DNA of 26,602 nucleotides from Alkalihalobacillus alcalophilus ATCC 27647 = CGMCC 1.3604 (GCF_000292245.2 NZ_ALPT02000059.1:1-26602), one strand, 5' to 3'. Shown: positions 6,757-14,561, counted from the stretch's first letter. A program made the numbers and translations. Notes: generated by a model from the letters alone, not told the origin.

Positions 6757-7782
6757 ATGAAACAGAGTACGAAGGAATATCTTGTTGATCGAATGTATAA
6801 AGCGTCCGCTGGATTAGCCAATGCTGTTTTGGTTACATTAGGGATTGGGTTATTAATTGAATCTATTGGGATCTTTACAGGACTCACGGCATTAGTCACA
6901 GTTGGGAAAACGGCACAGCTTATGTTAGCACCGGCCTTTGGAGCTGGGATTGCTTATCAACTTGGGGGCAACACTCTTGTTATTTTTAGTGCCATGGCTG
7001 CGAGTACGATAGGAGCGAATGCGCTTCAATTTACTGAGGCTGGTGCTATCCTAGTAACGGGTCAACCTTTAAGTGCTGTCCTGGCAGCATTAATCGCGAT
7101 CTGGGTCGGGAAGCGAGTCGCAGGAAAAACACAACTAGATATGTTGGCGATTCCTCTTAGTGGAATTGTTGTGGGAGGGCTTGCTGGTTACTTTCTGGCT
7201 TTCGTGACAACTCCATTAATAGAACTGGTCAGTGCGTTTATCGCCTCATCTGTACAAGGTTCGCCATTACTTGGTCCAATCGTCATCTCACTCGTTTGGA
7301 GTATGTTTTTAATGTCACCAGCTTCGTCAGCGGCGATTGCGATATCGTTACAGCTTGATCCTGTTTCGAGTGCTGCTGCTTTAATTGGCTGTACCGTGCA
7401 ATTTGTTGGTTTTACGGTCATGTCTTATCGACAAAATGAACTCGGATCCAATCTTGCGCAAGGAGTGTTAACACCAAAAGTGCAATTTCCAAATGTTGTA
7501 AAAAACCCAAGGGTGCTGATTCCACCTTTTATTTCTGCGATGATTTGTGCACCGATAGCGACGTTACTTTTTAAGCTAGAAGCCCCCTATGAAGTGGCTG
7601 GCTTAGGGCTAAATTCTTTCATCGCTCCATTAAATATTTTGGCTAACCAAGGAGTGAATCCATTTTTTGTTTATGTTGGAATCGGAATTTTGCTACCAGC
7701 TGTTATTACAATAGTTATTTACCGAGTGCTTAAAGGAATAGGTTGGATTAAAGCAGGTGATTTACATTTAAAAGTACAATAA
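6757..7782 (+). CDS. PTS-IIC-like membrane protein (PTS_EIIC_2/PfoR family)
   Basis: A 341-residue polytopic membrane protein with about nine or ten hydrophobic spans. It contains the small-residue-rich segments APAFGAGIAYQLGGNTLVIF and IAIPLSGIVVGG-like stretches typical of the PTS_EIIC_2 family. These proteins resemble the membrane channel of sugar phosphotransferase systems, but are often encoded without IIA or IIB partners, and none is seen here. The substrate and even the transport mechanism are therefore open. The ATG at 6757 follows AAGAGGTG. The gene ends in a strong bidirectional terminator shared with the convergent AraC gene. The sugar catabolic run 1 kb downstream makes it a candidate for uptake of the same compound, but position is the only argument. 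Confidence 0.82.
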   Translation: MKQSTKEYLVDRMYKASAGLANAVLVTLGIGLLIESIGIFTGLTALVTVGKTAQLMLAPAFGAGIAYQLGGNTLVIFSAMAASTIGANALQFTEAGAILVTGQPLSAVLAALIAIWVGKRVAGKTQLDMLAIPLSGIVVGGLAGYFLAFVTTPLIELVSAFIASSVQGSPLLGPIVISLVWSMFLMSPASSAAIAISLQLDPVSSAAALIGCTVQFVGFTVMSYRQNELGSNLAQGVLTPKVQFPNVVKNPRVLIPPFISAMICAPIATLLFKLEAPYEVAGLGLNSFIAPLNILANQGVNPFFVYVGIGILLPAVITIVIYRVLKGIGWIKAGDLHLKVQ

Positions 7783-7796
7783 AAGAGTTGATTAAA

Positions 7797-7832
7797 CCTG
7801 AACAAAGGAAGTTTCCTATGTTCAGGTTTTTT
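7797..7832. terminator. Bidirectional terminator between convergent genes
   Basis: CCTGAACA (7797-7804) pairs perfectly with TGTTCAGG (7819-7826), followed by six T on the plus strand; on the minus strand the trailing sequence is T-containing but shorter. It closes the PTS-IIC-like gene and probably the AraC gene too. Confidence 0.85.
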
Positions 7833-7841
7833 AATGGTTCA

Positions 7842-8615
7842 TCATCTCTCCCTATATTTCCCGGGTGCCATACCGTACTTCTTCTTAAAGACACGATGAA
7901 AATACGCATACGAGCTAAAACCACATTTTTCGGCAATGTTTTCTAATGTCATCGTTGTATATTTCATTTGGTCAATCGCAGCTGAAAGCCGGATGTCTTG
8001 GGCGTACTCGATCATCGTTTTTCCGATCGTTTGTTTAAATAAATGGACAGCTCTTGAAACACTTAAACCTGTATGTTCGGCAACATCGTCTACTTTTAAG
8101 CCGAGCGTTGCATGCTCCTCAATATAACGGAGCATTCTTGTAACAGCATAAGGCCGATTAATGTCAGCGGCGGTTTCATTTAAGGAACGCTCAAGTGTTA
8201 GACAGAGAGCCTGTATTAAGTGGAGAGCCAGTTCATTGTTTTCTTCTGATAAAGGACGTCTCTTTTCTAACGTTAGATGCCGCCATAAACCGAGAATTCG
8301 ATCATCTAAATAAATATTTGAAATGGAAGGTTTTTTGGAGCGGTTCCACCAATCGTCCACCCACGCTCCCTCAATTGATACATGATAGTCACCACTTCGT
8401 TGATTTTCAGCAATTTTCAGCTCATATGTATCACCCGGTTTCGCTAAAAGCAAATCACCTTTCTTAATGGCAATTCTTTCATTATTAAAAACAATTTCAC
8501 TTGTCCCTTCTGTTTGTAAACGAAAAAGATATCTTGTTAACGGTTCAGTATCTTGAGAATGGTAACCTTTTGTATGGTAAGAAAAGCCACAAAAACGAAT
8601 AAATATATCGTCCAT
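7842..8615 (-). CDS. AraC-family transcriptional regulator
   Basis: A 257-residue protein. Residues 1-140 form a cupin-like sugar-sensing domain (for example IAIKKGDLLLAKPGDTYEL). The C-terminal 100 residues carry two helix-turn-helix motifs: VDDVAEHTGLSVSRAVHLFK, then LENIAEKCGFSSYAYFHRVF ending KKKYGMAPGKYR, the canonical AraC signature. Proteins with this layout usually activate a neighbouring carbohydrate operon when they bind its inducer. It is transcribed away from the TIM-barrel/ThuA/Gfo-Idh genes with a 174-bp shared promoter region, so it is the probable regulator of that operon. The ATG at 8615 is preceded by AAAAAGGAGC, and the sequence AAAGGAGCACTCCTTT right before it is a perfect inverted repeat that could hide the ribosome binding site. 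Confidence 0.93.
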   Translation of the reverse strand: MDDIFIRFCGFSYHTKGYHSQDTEPLTRYLFRLQTEGTSEIVFNNERIAIKKGDLLLAKPGDTYELKIAENQRSGDYHVSIEGAWVDDWWNRSKKPSISNIYLDDRILGLWRHLTLEKRRPLSEENNELALHLIQALCLTLERSLNETAADINRPYAVTRMLRYIEEHATLGLKVDDVAEHTGLSVSRAVHLFKQTIGKTMIEYAQDIRLSAAIDQMKYTTMTLENIAEKCGFSSYAYFHRVFKKKYGMAPGKYRER

Positions 8616-8746
8616 AAAGGAGTGCTCCTTTTTAGTGTTTTATAATTAATAGCAAAATAGTACATGTTTCAATTATATAATCTATTTTTCTATGATTCTA
8701 GATCATTTAAGATAAAACCATAAGTTTATGAAGTGTTCATTTAGAA

Positions 8747-8760
8747 TGTAAGCGATTTAT
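8747..8760 (+). promoter_or_regulatory. Cre-like CcpA operator before the sugar operon
   Basis: TGTAAGCGATTTAT matches the first 12 positions of the cre consensus TGWAANCGNTNWCA and misses the last two. It lies 30 bases before the first gene of the catabolic run, where CcpA binding would block transcription when glucose is plentiful. No convincing sigma-A promoter could be picked in this region. Confidence 0.5.
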
Positions 8761-8789
8761 ATTTTTGGAGGAAATGAGGCGGTTTAGTG

Positions 8790-9536
8790 ATGAGTATTCC
8801 TATAGCAATACAATTGTATACATTGCGAAATGAGCTTGAGCTAGATTTTAGAGGGACATTAGAGAAGGTCGCACAATTAGGATATAATGGCGTTGAATTG
8901 GCAGGATATGCTGGTCTAAAAGTGGAAGAAGTAAAAGACATTCTGGATGAACTCAATCTTAAGGTTTCATCAAGCCATGTTCCAATTGAAAGGTTGGAGC
9001 AAGAACTACCTCAAGTAATTAAAGAGCAAAAAATATTAGGAAGTAAATACATCGTTGTTCCGTTCGTTTTACCAGAGCGTCGCAACGACAAAGCTTACTA
9101 TGAGCTTATTTCCTTTTTAAATGAAACAGCTGAACAATGTGAAAAAGAGGGGCTTACGCTCTGTTACCATAATCATGATTTTGAGCTTGAACATTTGGAG
9201 GATGGCCGCAAAGTACTTAAGGCTATTTTAGATGATACGAAGGTAAGTGCTGAGTTTGATATTTATTGGTTAACAAAGGCGGATGAAACTCCTAGTAAAT
9301 GGTTAAAAAATTATCAAGGGCGTACCCCGCTCGTTCACTTGAAAGATATGACGCTAGATGAAGAAAAGTTTTTTGCCGAATTAGGCACAGGTGGCGTTGA
9401 TTTAGAAGAAGTTTTGAAAATGGGTACCGAAAATGACGTGCAATGGTGGGTTGTGGAACAAGATGAAAGTCGTATAAGCCCACTCGAAAGCATTGAAATA
9501 AGCATTAATCATTTAAAAAAAATGGCTGATAATTAA
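8790..9536 (+). CDS. Sugar phosphate isomerase/epimerase-type TIM-barrel protein (first)
   Basis: A 248-residue xylose-isomerase-like (AP endonuclease 2) TIM barrel. Candidate metal ligands are in order: E132 in YHNHDFE, D157 in AEFDIYW, H183 in LVHLKD and E223 in VVEQD. Relatives include hydroxypyruvate isomerase, IolE/IolI, and YcjR, which epimerises 3-keto sugars. The start is not certain. The ATG at 8790 and a GTG at 8787 both fit the GAGG at 8776-8779 (10 or 7 bases away). A stronger GGAGG (8767-8771) instead sits two bases before an out-of-frame ATG at 8774, which opens a 19-codon ORF overlapping this gene. It is the first gene of a run with thuA-like and two gfo/idh genes, and is divergent from araC. 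Confidence 0.88.
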   Translation: MSIPIAIQLYTLRNELELDFRGTLEKVAQLGYNGVELAGYAGLKVEEVKDILDELNLKVSSSHVPIERLEQELPQVIKEQKILGSKYIVVPFVLPERRNDKAYYELISFLNETAEQCEKEGLTLCYHNHDFELEHLEDGRKVLKAILDDTKVSAEFDIYWLTKADETPSKWLKNYQGRTPLVHLKDMTLDEEKFFAELGTGGVDLEEVLKMGTENDVQWWVVEQDESRISPLESIEISINHLKKMADN

Positions 9537-9556
9537 TATATTTAGGAGAGATTAGG

Positions 9557-10285
9557 ATGTTAAATGTAACGGTATGGAATGAATTTAGACATGAACAAAA
9601 TAATGAAGTTGTAAAAGGGATTTACCCTGAAGGCATACACGGAGCGATTGCTCAATTTTTGAATGAGGATTTTAGCGTTAAGACAGCGACATTAGATGAA
9701 CCAGAACATGGTTTAAGAGATGAGGTTTTAAAGGAGACGGATGTTCTGATTTGGTGGGGACATATGGCTCACGATGAGGTACAAGATGAGATTGTTGAAA
9801 AGGTAAAGAAGCGTGTTTTAGAAGGAATGGGTCTAATCGTTCTTCATTCTGGACATTTCTCGAAAATTTTCAAAACTTTAATGGGTACATCTTGTGATTT
9901 GAAATGGCGTGAAGCCGATGATAAGGAAAGAATTTGGGTTGTGAATCCAAGTCATCCGATTGTTGATGGTTTAGGTGAGTATATAGAGCTTGAAAAAGAA
10001 GAAATGTATGGAGAGCATTTTGACATTCCAGCTCCTGAAGAATTGATCTTTTTAAGTTGGTTTGAAGGTGGCGAAGTGTTTAGAAGTGGTTGCACATATA
10101 GCCGCGGAAACGGAAAGATCTTTTATTTCCGACCAGGACATGAAACGTATCCAACTTATCACAATCCAGAAATTCAGCGTGTTATTAAAAACGGGGTAAA
10201 ATGGGCGGCTCCAACAAATCATGCTTATCCTGTCTATGGAAATGCAAAACCATTAGAAGAAATTAAACCAAAAAGTGCAGAGTAG
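9557..10285 (+). CDS. ThuA-domain (trehalose utilisation) protein
   Basis: A 242-residue protein matching the ThuA family, which has a class I glutamine-amidotransferase-like fold: LNVTVWNEFRHEQ at the start, DVLIWWGHMAHDEV around residues 62-75, GLIVLHSGHFSKIFKTLMGT around 92-111, and GNGKIFYFRPGHETYPTY near the end. ThuA was defined in rhizobial trehalose use, where with the Gfo/Idh protein ThuB it forms 3-ketotrehalose. This pairing with a dehydrogenase is reproduced here. The exact reaction of ThuA proteins is not firmly settled. AGGAGAGATTAGG precedes the ATG. It is 20 bases after the TIM-barrel gene and 16 bases before the next, so it lies in one transcript. Confidence 0.9.
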   Translation: MLNVTVWNEFRHEQNNEVVKGIYPEGIHGAIAQFLNEDFSVKTATLDEPEHGLRDEVLKETDVLIWWGHMAHDEVQDEIVEKVKKRVLEGMGLIVLHSGHFSKIFKTLMGTSCDLKWREADDKERIWVVNPSHPIVDGLGEYIELEKEEMYGEHFDIPAPEELIFLSWFEGGEVFRSGCTYSRGNGKIFYFRPGHETYPTYHNPEIQRVIKNGVKWAAPTNHAYPVYGNAKPLEEIKPKSAE

Positions 10286-10301
10286 AGTAGGAGGCAGAAA
10301 A

Positions 10302-11327
10302 ATGAGTCAAATTAAAGTTGCTATTATTGGATGTGGAAGTATTTCAAAACATCGTCATTTACCAGAGTATGTGAACCATGAGCAAGTGGAAATCGTAGCT
10401 GTTTGTGACATTGTTGAAGAAAGAGCGAAAGAAACAGCGGAAACATTAGGTGTTGAAGCTTATTACGATTATGAGCAGTTGCTTACTAATCCTGAGATTG
10501 ATGCGGTGAGTGTGTGTACACCAAACTATTTACATGCTCCGATCTCGATTGCCGCATTAAAAGCTGGCAAACATGTCCTTTGTGAGAAGCCGATGGCAAC
10601 ATCAAAAGAAGAGGCTGAACAAATGATAGCGGCAGCAAAGATGAGCGGAAAGAAATTAATGATCGCTCATAATCAACGCTTTGTTCCATCACATCAAAAA
10701 GCAAGACAATTAATTGAGAGTGGAGAATTAGGGAAGATCTATAGCTTCCGTAGTGCTTTCGGTCATGGTGGTCCAGAGGGATGGAGTGTTGATGGGAAGG
10801 ATAGCTGGTTTTTCAAAAAAGAGCAGGCTTTTATTGGAGCAATGGGTGACCTTGGTGTTCATAAAACCGATTTATTACGTTACATCCTTGGTGAAGAGTT
10901 TGTTGAAGTCGGAGCATTTGTTGAAACGAGTGCAAAGGAAGGAGCCGACGTCGATGATACCGCTGTTTGTGTATTAAAAACAGAAAGTGGTATTGTTGGT
11001 ACGTTAGCCGCAAGCTGGTCTTATGTTTCCAAAGAGGATAACTCAACGATTATTTATGCTGAAAAAGCGATTGTTCGACTAGAGGATGATCCAGTAAATT
11101 CTGTCATTGTTCAATATAAAAATGGTGAAGTCGTTAAATATGAATTGGGTGGAATCCAGACAAACGAATCTGGTGGACAGTCAAGCTCAGGTGTCGTAAA
11201 TCATTTTATTCGTTCAATTACTGAGGATCTCGAGCCAGCGATCACAGGTGAAGAAGGCATGAAGTCACTTCAAGTTGTTTTGGCAGCCCTTGCTTCAAGT
11301 GAAACAAAACAAATTACAAAAATATAA
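10302..11327 (+). CDS. Gfo/Idh/MocA-family NAD(P)-dependent dehydrogenase (first)
   Basis: A 341-residue two-domain oxidoreductase. The N-terminal Rossmann fold begins KVAIIGCGSISKHRH (G10-x-G12), with D36 ending the second strand, which favours NAD. The signature EKP is at 95-97 in HVLCEKPMA. The C-terminal domain has MGDLGVHKTDLL with the Asp/His pair expected to act in catalysis. Members oxidise a sugar hydroxyl to a ketone. An upstream in-frame start at 10275 exists, but the ATG at 10302 has TAGGAGGCAG 6-9 bases before it and starts with the normal family N-terminus. It follows the ThuA gene by 16 bases. Confidence 0.93.
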   Translation: MSQIKVAIIGCGSISKHRHLPEYVNHEQVEIVAVCDIVEERAKETAETLGVEAYYDYEQLLTNPEIDAVSVCTPNYLHAPISIAALKAGKHVLCEKPMATSKEEAEQMIAAAKMSGKKLMIAHNQRFVPSHQKARQLIESGELGKIYSFRSAFGHGGPEGWSVDGKDSWFFKKEQAFIGAMGDLGVHKTDLLRYILGEEFVEVGAFVETSAKEGADVDDTAVCVLKTESGIVGTLAASWSYVSKEDNSTIIYAEKAIVRLEDDPVNSVIVQYKNGEVVKYELGGIQTNESGGQSSSGVVNHFIRSITEDLEPAITGEEGMKSLQVVLAALASSETKQITKI

Positions 11328-11340
11328 GTGGTGAACAACT

Positions 11341-12378
11341 ATGGCGAAACTAAAAATGGGAATAATCGGAACGGGTGGTATTGCTCGCGATAGACATATT
11401 CCTGCTTATCAAAAAATATCGGATTTGGTCACAATTGAAGCGGTCTGTGATTTGAATATGCAGGCAGCAGAAGAAGTCGCTAAACAATTTGGAATTAAAA
11501 AAGTGTATACAGATTATCATGAGCTTTTCCAAGAGGTTGATGCTGTTACGATCTGTACACCAAATAAATTCCATGCTGAAATTACGATTGCTGCTCTTGA
11601 AGCTGGTGTCCATGTGCTTTGTGAAAAGCCGATGGCAATTAATGCAGCGGAATGCGAGTCAATGATAGAAGCATCTAAACGTGCGGGGAAAATGCTATCA
11701 ATCGGTTTTCATTACCGTTTCACAAAAGATGCATTAGCGGCAAAACGGGTGATTTTAGAAAATGAAATTGGCCAACCGATTGTGGCACGAGTTCATGCAA
11801 TGAGAAGAAGGAAAGTGCCTGGTTGGGGTGTCTTTACAAACAAAGACCTTCAAGGAGGAGGCAGTTTAATTGATTGGGGCTGTCATTTCCTCGATTTATC
11901 ATTATGGTTATTAGGAAATCCGAAACCCGTTCAAGTGATTGGTCAATCGTATAATGGATTAAGTAAAATGCCAAACCAAGTAAATGAATGGGGAGCATTT
12001 AACCATGAAACCTTTAATGTCGATGATCATGTAACGGCTTATATTAAATTTGATAATGGAGCAACGATGTTATTTGAAACATCATGGTCCGCTAATATTA
12101 AAGAAGACTCAGAGGGAGTTAGTATTTCCGGCGAAACGGGAGGAATTGATCTTTTCCCATTTGAGCTGAACCAAGCGAAGCACGGAATGCTACTAAATAG
12201 CCAAGCAAATTGGATTCCAGGAGATGACGACCCGGGATTAACGCAAGTAACTAATTTTGTGGAAAGCTGCCTAGGGTTAAGTGAGCTAATCGTCAAACCT
12301 GAAGAAGCGATGCAAGTTTCGAAAATTATCGATGCAATTTATCATAGCAGTGAAACGAGTGAAATGGTGAACTTATAA
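11341..12378 (+). CDS. Gfo/Idh/MocA-family NAD(P)-dependent dehydrogenase (second)
   Basis: A 345-residue paralogue of the preceding gene with the same layout: KMGIIGTGGIARDRH (G10-x-G12), D37 at the end of strand two, and EKP at 95-97. The C-terminal catalytic region is GGSLIDWGCHFLDLSLWLLG, the D-x-x-x-H form seen in glucose-fructose-oxidoreductase-like and 3-keto-glycoside dehydrogenases. The two copies differ enough to expect different substrates or redox partners, for example oxidation and re-reduction of the same carbon. The gene starts 13 bases after the previous one with GTGGTGA upstream. Its stop codon lies at the edge of repeat array 2, and the last few residues may have been altered by the repeat's arrival. 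Confidence 0.93.
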   Translation: MAKLKMGIIGTGGIARDRHIPAYQKISDLVTIEAVCDLNMQAAEEVAKQFGIKKVYTDYHELFQEVDAVTICTPNKFHAEITIAALEAGVHVLCEKPMAINAAECESMIEASKRAGKMLSIGFHYRFTKDALAAKRVILENEIGQPIVARVHAMRRRKVPGWGVFTNKDLQGGGSLIDWGCHFLDLSLWLLGNPKPVQVIGQSYNGLSKMPNQVNEWGAFNHETFNVDDHVTAYIKFDNGATMLFETSWSANIKEDSEGVSISGETGGIDLFPFELNQAKHGMLLNSQANWIPGDDDPGLTQVTNFVESCLGLSELIVKPEEAMQVSKIIDAIYHSSETSEMVNL

Positions 12379-12931
12379 TCAATCTAGCTACGCCTGTTAG
12401 AAGCTCGAGAAAAATCGGTTCGTCTGAGTGAAGACAAAGAGCGTCTTCATCAGCCGCCCCTAATTTTTTCTCGCTTCTGGACGAACAGGCTTCGCTTTAT
12501 AATCAATGTAGCTACGCCTGTTAGAAGCTCGAGAAAAATCGGTTCGTCTGAGTGAAGACAAAGAGCGTCTTCATCAGCCGCCCCTAATTTTTTCTCGCTT
12601 CTGAACGAACAGGCTTCGCTTTATAATCAATGTAGCTGCGTCCGTTAGAAGTTCGAGAAAAATCGGTTCGTCTGAGTGAAGACAAAGAGCGTCTTCAAAA
12701 GCCATCTTGTATTTTTTCTCGCTTCTGAACGAACAGGCTTCGCTTTATAATCAATCTAGCTGCGTCCGTTAGAAGTTCGAGAAAAATCGGACAGCCTATA
12801 AAGTCAAAAAGCGACTTTCTAGTCTATCCTGTGCCCACAGGACGTGGGTACAAGGCGTTGCGGCAGGATGGCGCGAACTTAGCGTTGATCCTTGATATTC
12901 TCACTTCTGCCCAAACGGACTTCGCTTTATA
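12376..12931. repeat. Long-hairpin repeat array 2: three 124-bp copies plus an enlarged fourth
   Basis: AATCAAT followed by TAGCT recurs at 12377, 12501, 12625 and 12749, an exact 124-bp period. The fourth unit is about 182 bp because its middle is replaced by a GC-richer insert (about 12795-12900) with its own inverted repeat ATCCTG...CAGGAT. Units have the same design as array 1 in opposite orientation: outer arms CCTGTT with AACAGG (copies 1-2) or TCCGTT with AACGGA (copy 4), inner arms CTCGAGAAAAAT with ATTTTTTCTCG, and tip GAAGAC-AAAGAGC-GTCTTC (copies 1-3) or AAAGTC-AAAAAGC-GACTTT (copy 4). The array ends CTTCGCTTTAT directly before the ribosome binding site of the next gene. It splits the sugar gene run. 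Confidence 0.92.
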
Positions 12932-12949
12932 AATAGGGAGGTTAGCTTT

Positions 12950-13918
12950 ATGAAGTTAGGCGTATTTACTGTTTTATTTTCAGAAAAAAATTTAGATGAA
13001 ATGTTAGACTATGTTCGAGATGCAGGAGTAAAGGCTGTTGAAATTGGCACAGGTGGATATCCAGGGAATGCCCATTGTGACATCGATGCTCTATTAGAGA
13101 GTGCAGAGTTACGTCAAGAATACTTAGAGAAAGTGAAATCACGTGGCCTTGAAATCAGTGCTTTCAGCTGTCATGGTAACCCAATTTCACCAGAAAAAAA
13201 TTTTGCGGACCAGTCGCATGAAGCTCTTGTCAAATCGATTCAATTAGCGAGTTTAATGGGGGTACCCGTTGTCAATTGTTTCTCAGGCACAGCAGGAGAT
13301 CATGAAGGAGCGAAACATCCTAACTGGCCAGTAACCCCTTGGCCAAATGAGTATGGTGATGTCTTGAAATGGCAATGGGAAGAGAAGCTAATCCCATATT
13401 GGAAAAAATGGGGTCAATATGCAAAAGATCATAATGTTAAAATTGGTCTAGAGCTACACGGTGGCTTTTTAGTTCATACTCCTCATACGATGCTGAAGCT
13501 GAGAGAAGAAACATGTGACGCCATTGGAGCAAACCTTGATCCAAGTCATTTATGGTGGCAAGGAATTGATCCGGTAGCTGCGATCAAAATTTTAGGTAAA
13601 GCTGGAGCGATCCACCACTTTCATGCCAAAGATACGTATATTGACCAAGAAAATGTTAATATGTATGGACTCGTGGATATGCAACCATATGGTGAGGTAC
13701 AAACGAGAGCCTGGACATTCCGTTCAGTCGGTTGTGGCCATAGCATCCAAGAGTGGTCGGACATGATTAGTGCCTTGCGTACATTCGGTTACGATTACGT
13801 CGTCAGCATCGAGCATGAAGATCCACTCATGTCGATTGAAGAAGGCTTTGCAAGAGCCGTTAAAAACTTAAATTCTATCATTATTGAAGAGAGCCCTACC
13901 GATATGTGGTGGGCGTAA
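12950..13918 (+). CDS. Sugar phosphate isomerase/epimerase-type TIM-barrel protein (second)
   Basis: A 322-residue xylose-isomerase-like TIM barrel, longer than and distinct from the first. Candidate metal ligands are E168 in GLELHGG, D197 in NLDPSHLW, H225 in HFHAKD and E288/E290 in SIEHEDP. It begins KLGVFTVLFSEKNL and has a conserved-looking GTGGYPGNAHC motif at 33-43. Long members of this group include epimerases and the alpha subunits of bacterial C-glycoside-deglycosylating enzymes, which act on 3-keto-glycosides, so a role on an oxidised glycoside is plausible. The ATG follows AAATAGGGAGG. It belongs functionally with the four genes upstream but is separated from them by 571 bp of repeats, and a strong terminator follows. 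Confidence 0.9.
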   Translation: MKLGVFTVLFSEKNLDEMLDYVRDAGVKAVEIGTGGYPGNAHCDIDALLESAELRQEYLEKVKSRGLEISAFSCHGNPISPEKNFADQSHEALVKSIQLASLMGVPVVNCFSGTAGDHEGAKHPNWPVTPWPNEYGDVLKWQWEEKLIPYWKKWGQYAKDHNVKIGLELHGGFLVHTPHTMLKLREETCDAIGANLDPSHLWWQGIDPVAAIKILGKAGAIHHFHAKDTYIDQENVNMYGLVDMQPYGEVQTRAWTFRSVGCGHSIQEWSDMISALRTFGYDYVVSIEHEDPLMSIEEGFARAVKNLNSIIIEESPTDMWWA

Positions 13919-13936
13919 ATTCAAATAGTATTGATG

Positions 13937-13981
13937 AGGCTCCCAGCAAGTTTTATACGACTTGTGAGGGAGCTTTTTTTT
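13937..13981 (+). terminator. Rho-independent terminator at the end of the sugar gene run
   Basis: GCTCCC (13939-13944) pairs with GGGAGC (about 13968-13973), with an inner CAAGT/ACTTG stem, followed by eight T. Confidence 0.88.
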
Positions 13982-14017
13982 GGTGTGTTTGAGTGAGAGG
14001 ATGTATTTGGTGGGGTA

Positions 14018-14062
14018 ATAGGTAATGAAACCGCCGCTATTTTAAAATTAGGGTTCGAAAAA
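14018..14062. repeat. Solitary copy of the 51-bp repeat
   Basis: ATAGGTAATGAAACCG, then ATTAGGGTTCGAAAAA, is the same unit that is tandemly repeated at 24174-24796, with a diverged middle. It sits exactly where the coding sequence of a truncated gene (14048-14125) breaks off. Confidence 0.7.
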
Positions 14063-14125
14063 GGGGGGGCTGGATAATTGTAAAAAGGCTTCTGCATCTG
14101 CTGTTGTGACTTCTTTAATAATCAT
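14048..14125 (-). pseudogene. Five-prime fragment of a GNAT-type acetyltransferase gene
   Basis: On the minus strand a good ribosome binding site (AGAGGGAG) precedes ATG 14125, and the frame reads MIIKEVTTADAEAFLQLSS before running into CCCCCC and the 51-bp repeat, where it stops at 14048. The opening resembles the usual N-terminus of GNAT acetyltransferases (MIIRE-x-T-x-x-DAEAFLQL). Nothing of the rest of such a gene remains beyond the repeat. The intact start with a lost body points to deletion or replacement at the repeat rather than slow decay. The family call rests on 18 residues only. Confidence 0.5.
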
Positions 14126-14261
14126 TTTTCTCCCTCTTTCTGCAAAATCTCAATATATTACAAGTGATTTCAGTTAGAATAGTTTGAATTTTATGTTATT
14201 ATAAAGAGAAAATCAACTACGATTTTACAGTGGAACGATGTTTTAGAGGGGTGTGAGAGGT

Positions 14262-14519
14262 ATGAAACGTTTTGATCGAATTGGTGGTGTCTTTTTAATT
14301 GCAGGAGCCTTGCTTTTTGGTCTCATTCACCTTGCGATTGCAATGTATATACCGGGTCGGGGAACGACGATATCCTCAGAGAGGTTATTTCAGACATTAT
14401 ATGAAATGCACGGGTTTGTCCCTTATATATTAAGTCTCATTTTTATGTTGTTAGGTGTTTATTTTATTTTCTTTATGAACGAGGAAAAAACAGATGATAC
14501 GATTCAAGAGCAAGTCTAA
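14262..14519 (+). CDS. Small two-span membrane protein, 85 residues, unknown function
   Basis: The product starts MKRFDRIGG and has a first membrane span at about residues 8-29 and a second at about 51-73, separated by a loop with PGRGTTIS. The tail is acidic (EEKTDDTIQEQ). I do not recognise a named family. The ATG at 14262 is chosen because AGAGGGG lies about 10 bases upstream; an in-frame GTG at 14253 would add three residues. The strong terminator right after the stop supports a real single-gene unit. Confidence 0.65.
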   Translation: MKRFDRIGGVFLIAGALLFGLIHLAIAMYIPGRGTTISSERLFQTLYEMHGFVPYILSLIFMLLGVYFIFFMNEEKTDDTIQEQV

Positions 14520-14523
14520 AGAA

Positions 14524-14557
14524 AAACAAGCCTGCGATTATGTAGGCTTGTTTTTTT
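14524..14557. terminator. Bidirectional terminator between convergent genes
   Basis: ACAAGCCT pairs with AGGCTTGT around a 10-base loop, flanked by AAAAA on the left and TTTTTTT on the right. It serves both the small membrane protein gene and folD, whose stop is a few bases further on. Confidence 0.88.
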
Positions 14558-14561
14558 ACTA

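Noticed and set aside
8787..13918. Inositol (iol) operon
   Set aside because: Barrel and Gfo/Idh proteins recall IolE and IolG, but iolB, iolC and iolD are absent and the ThuA protein is not part of iol operons.
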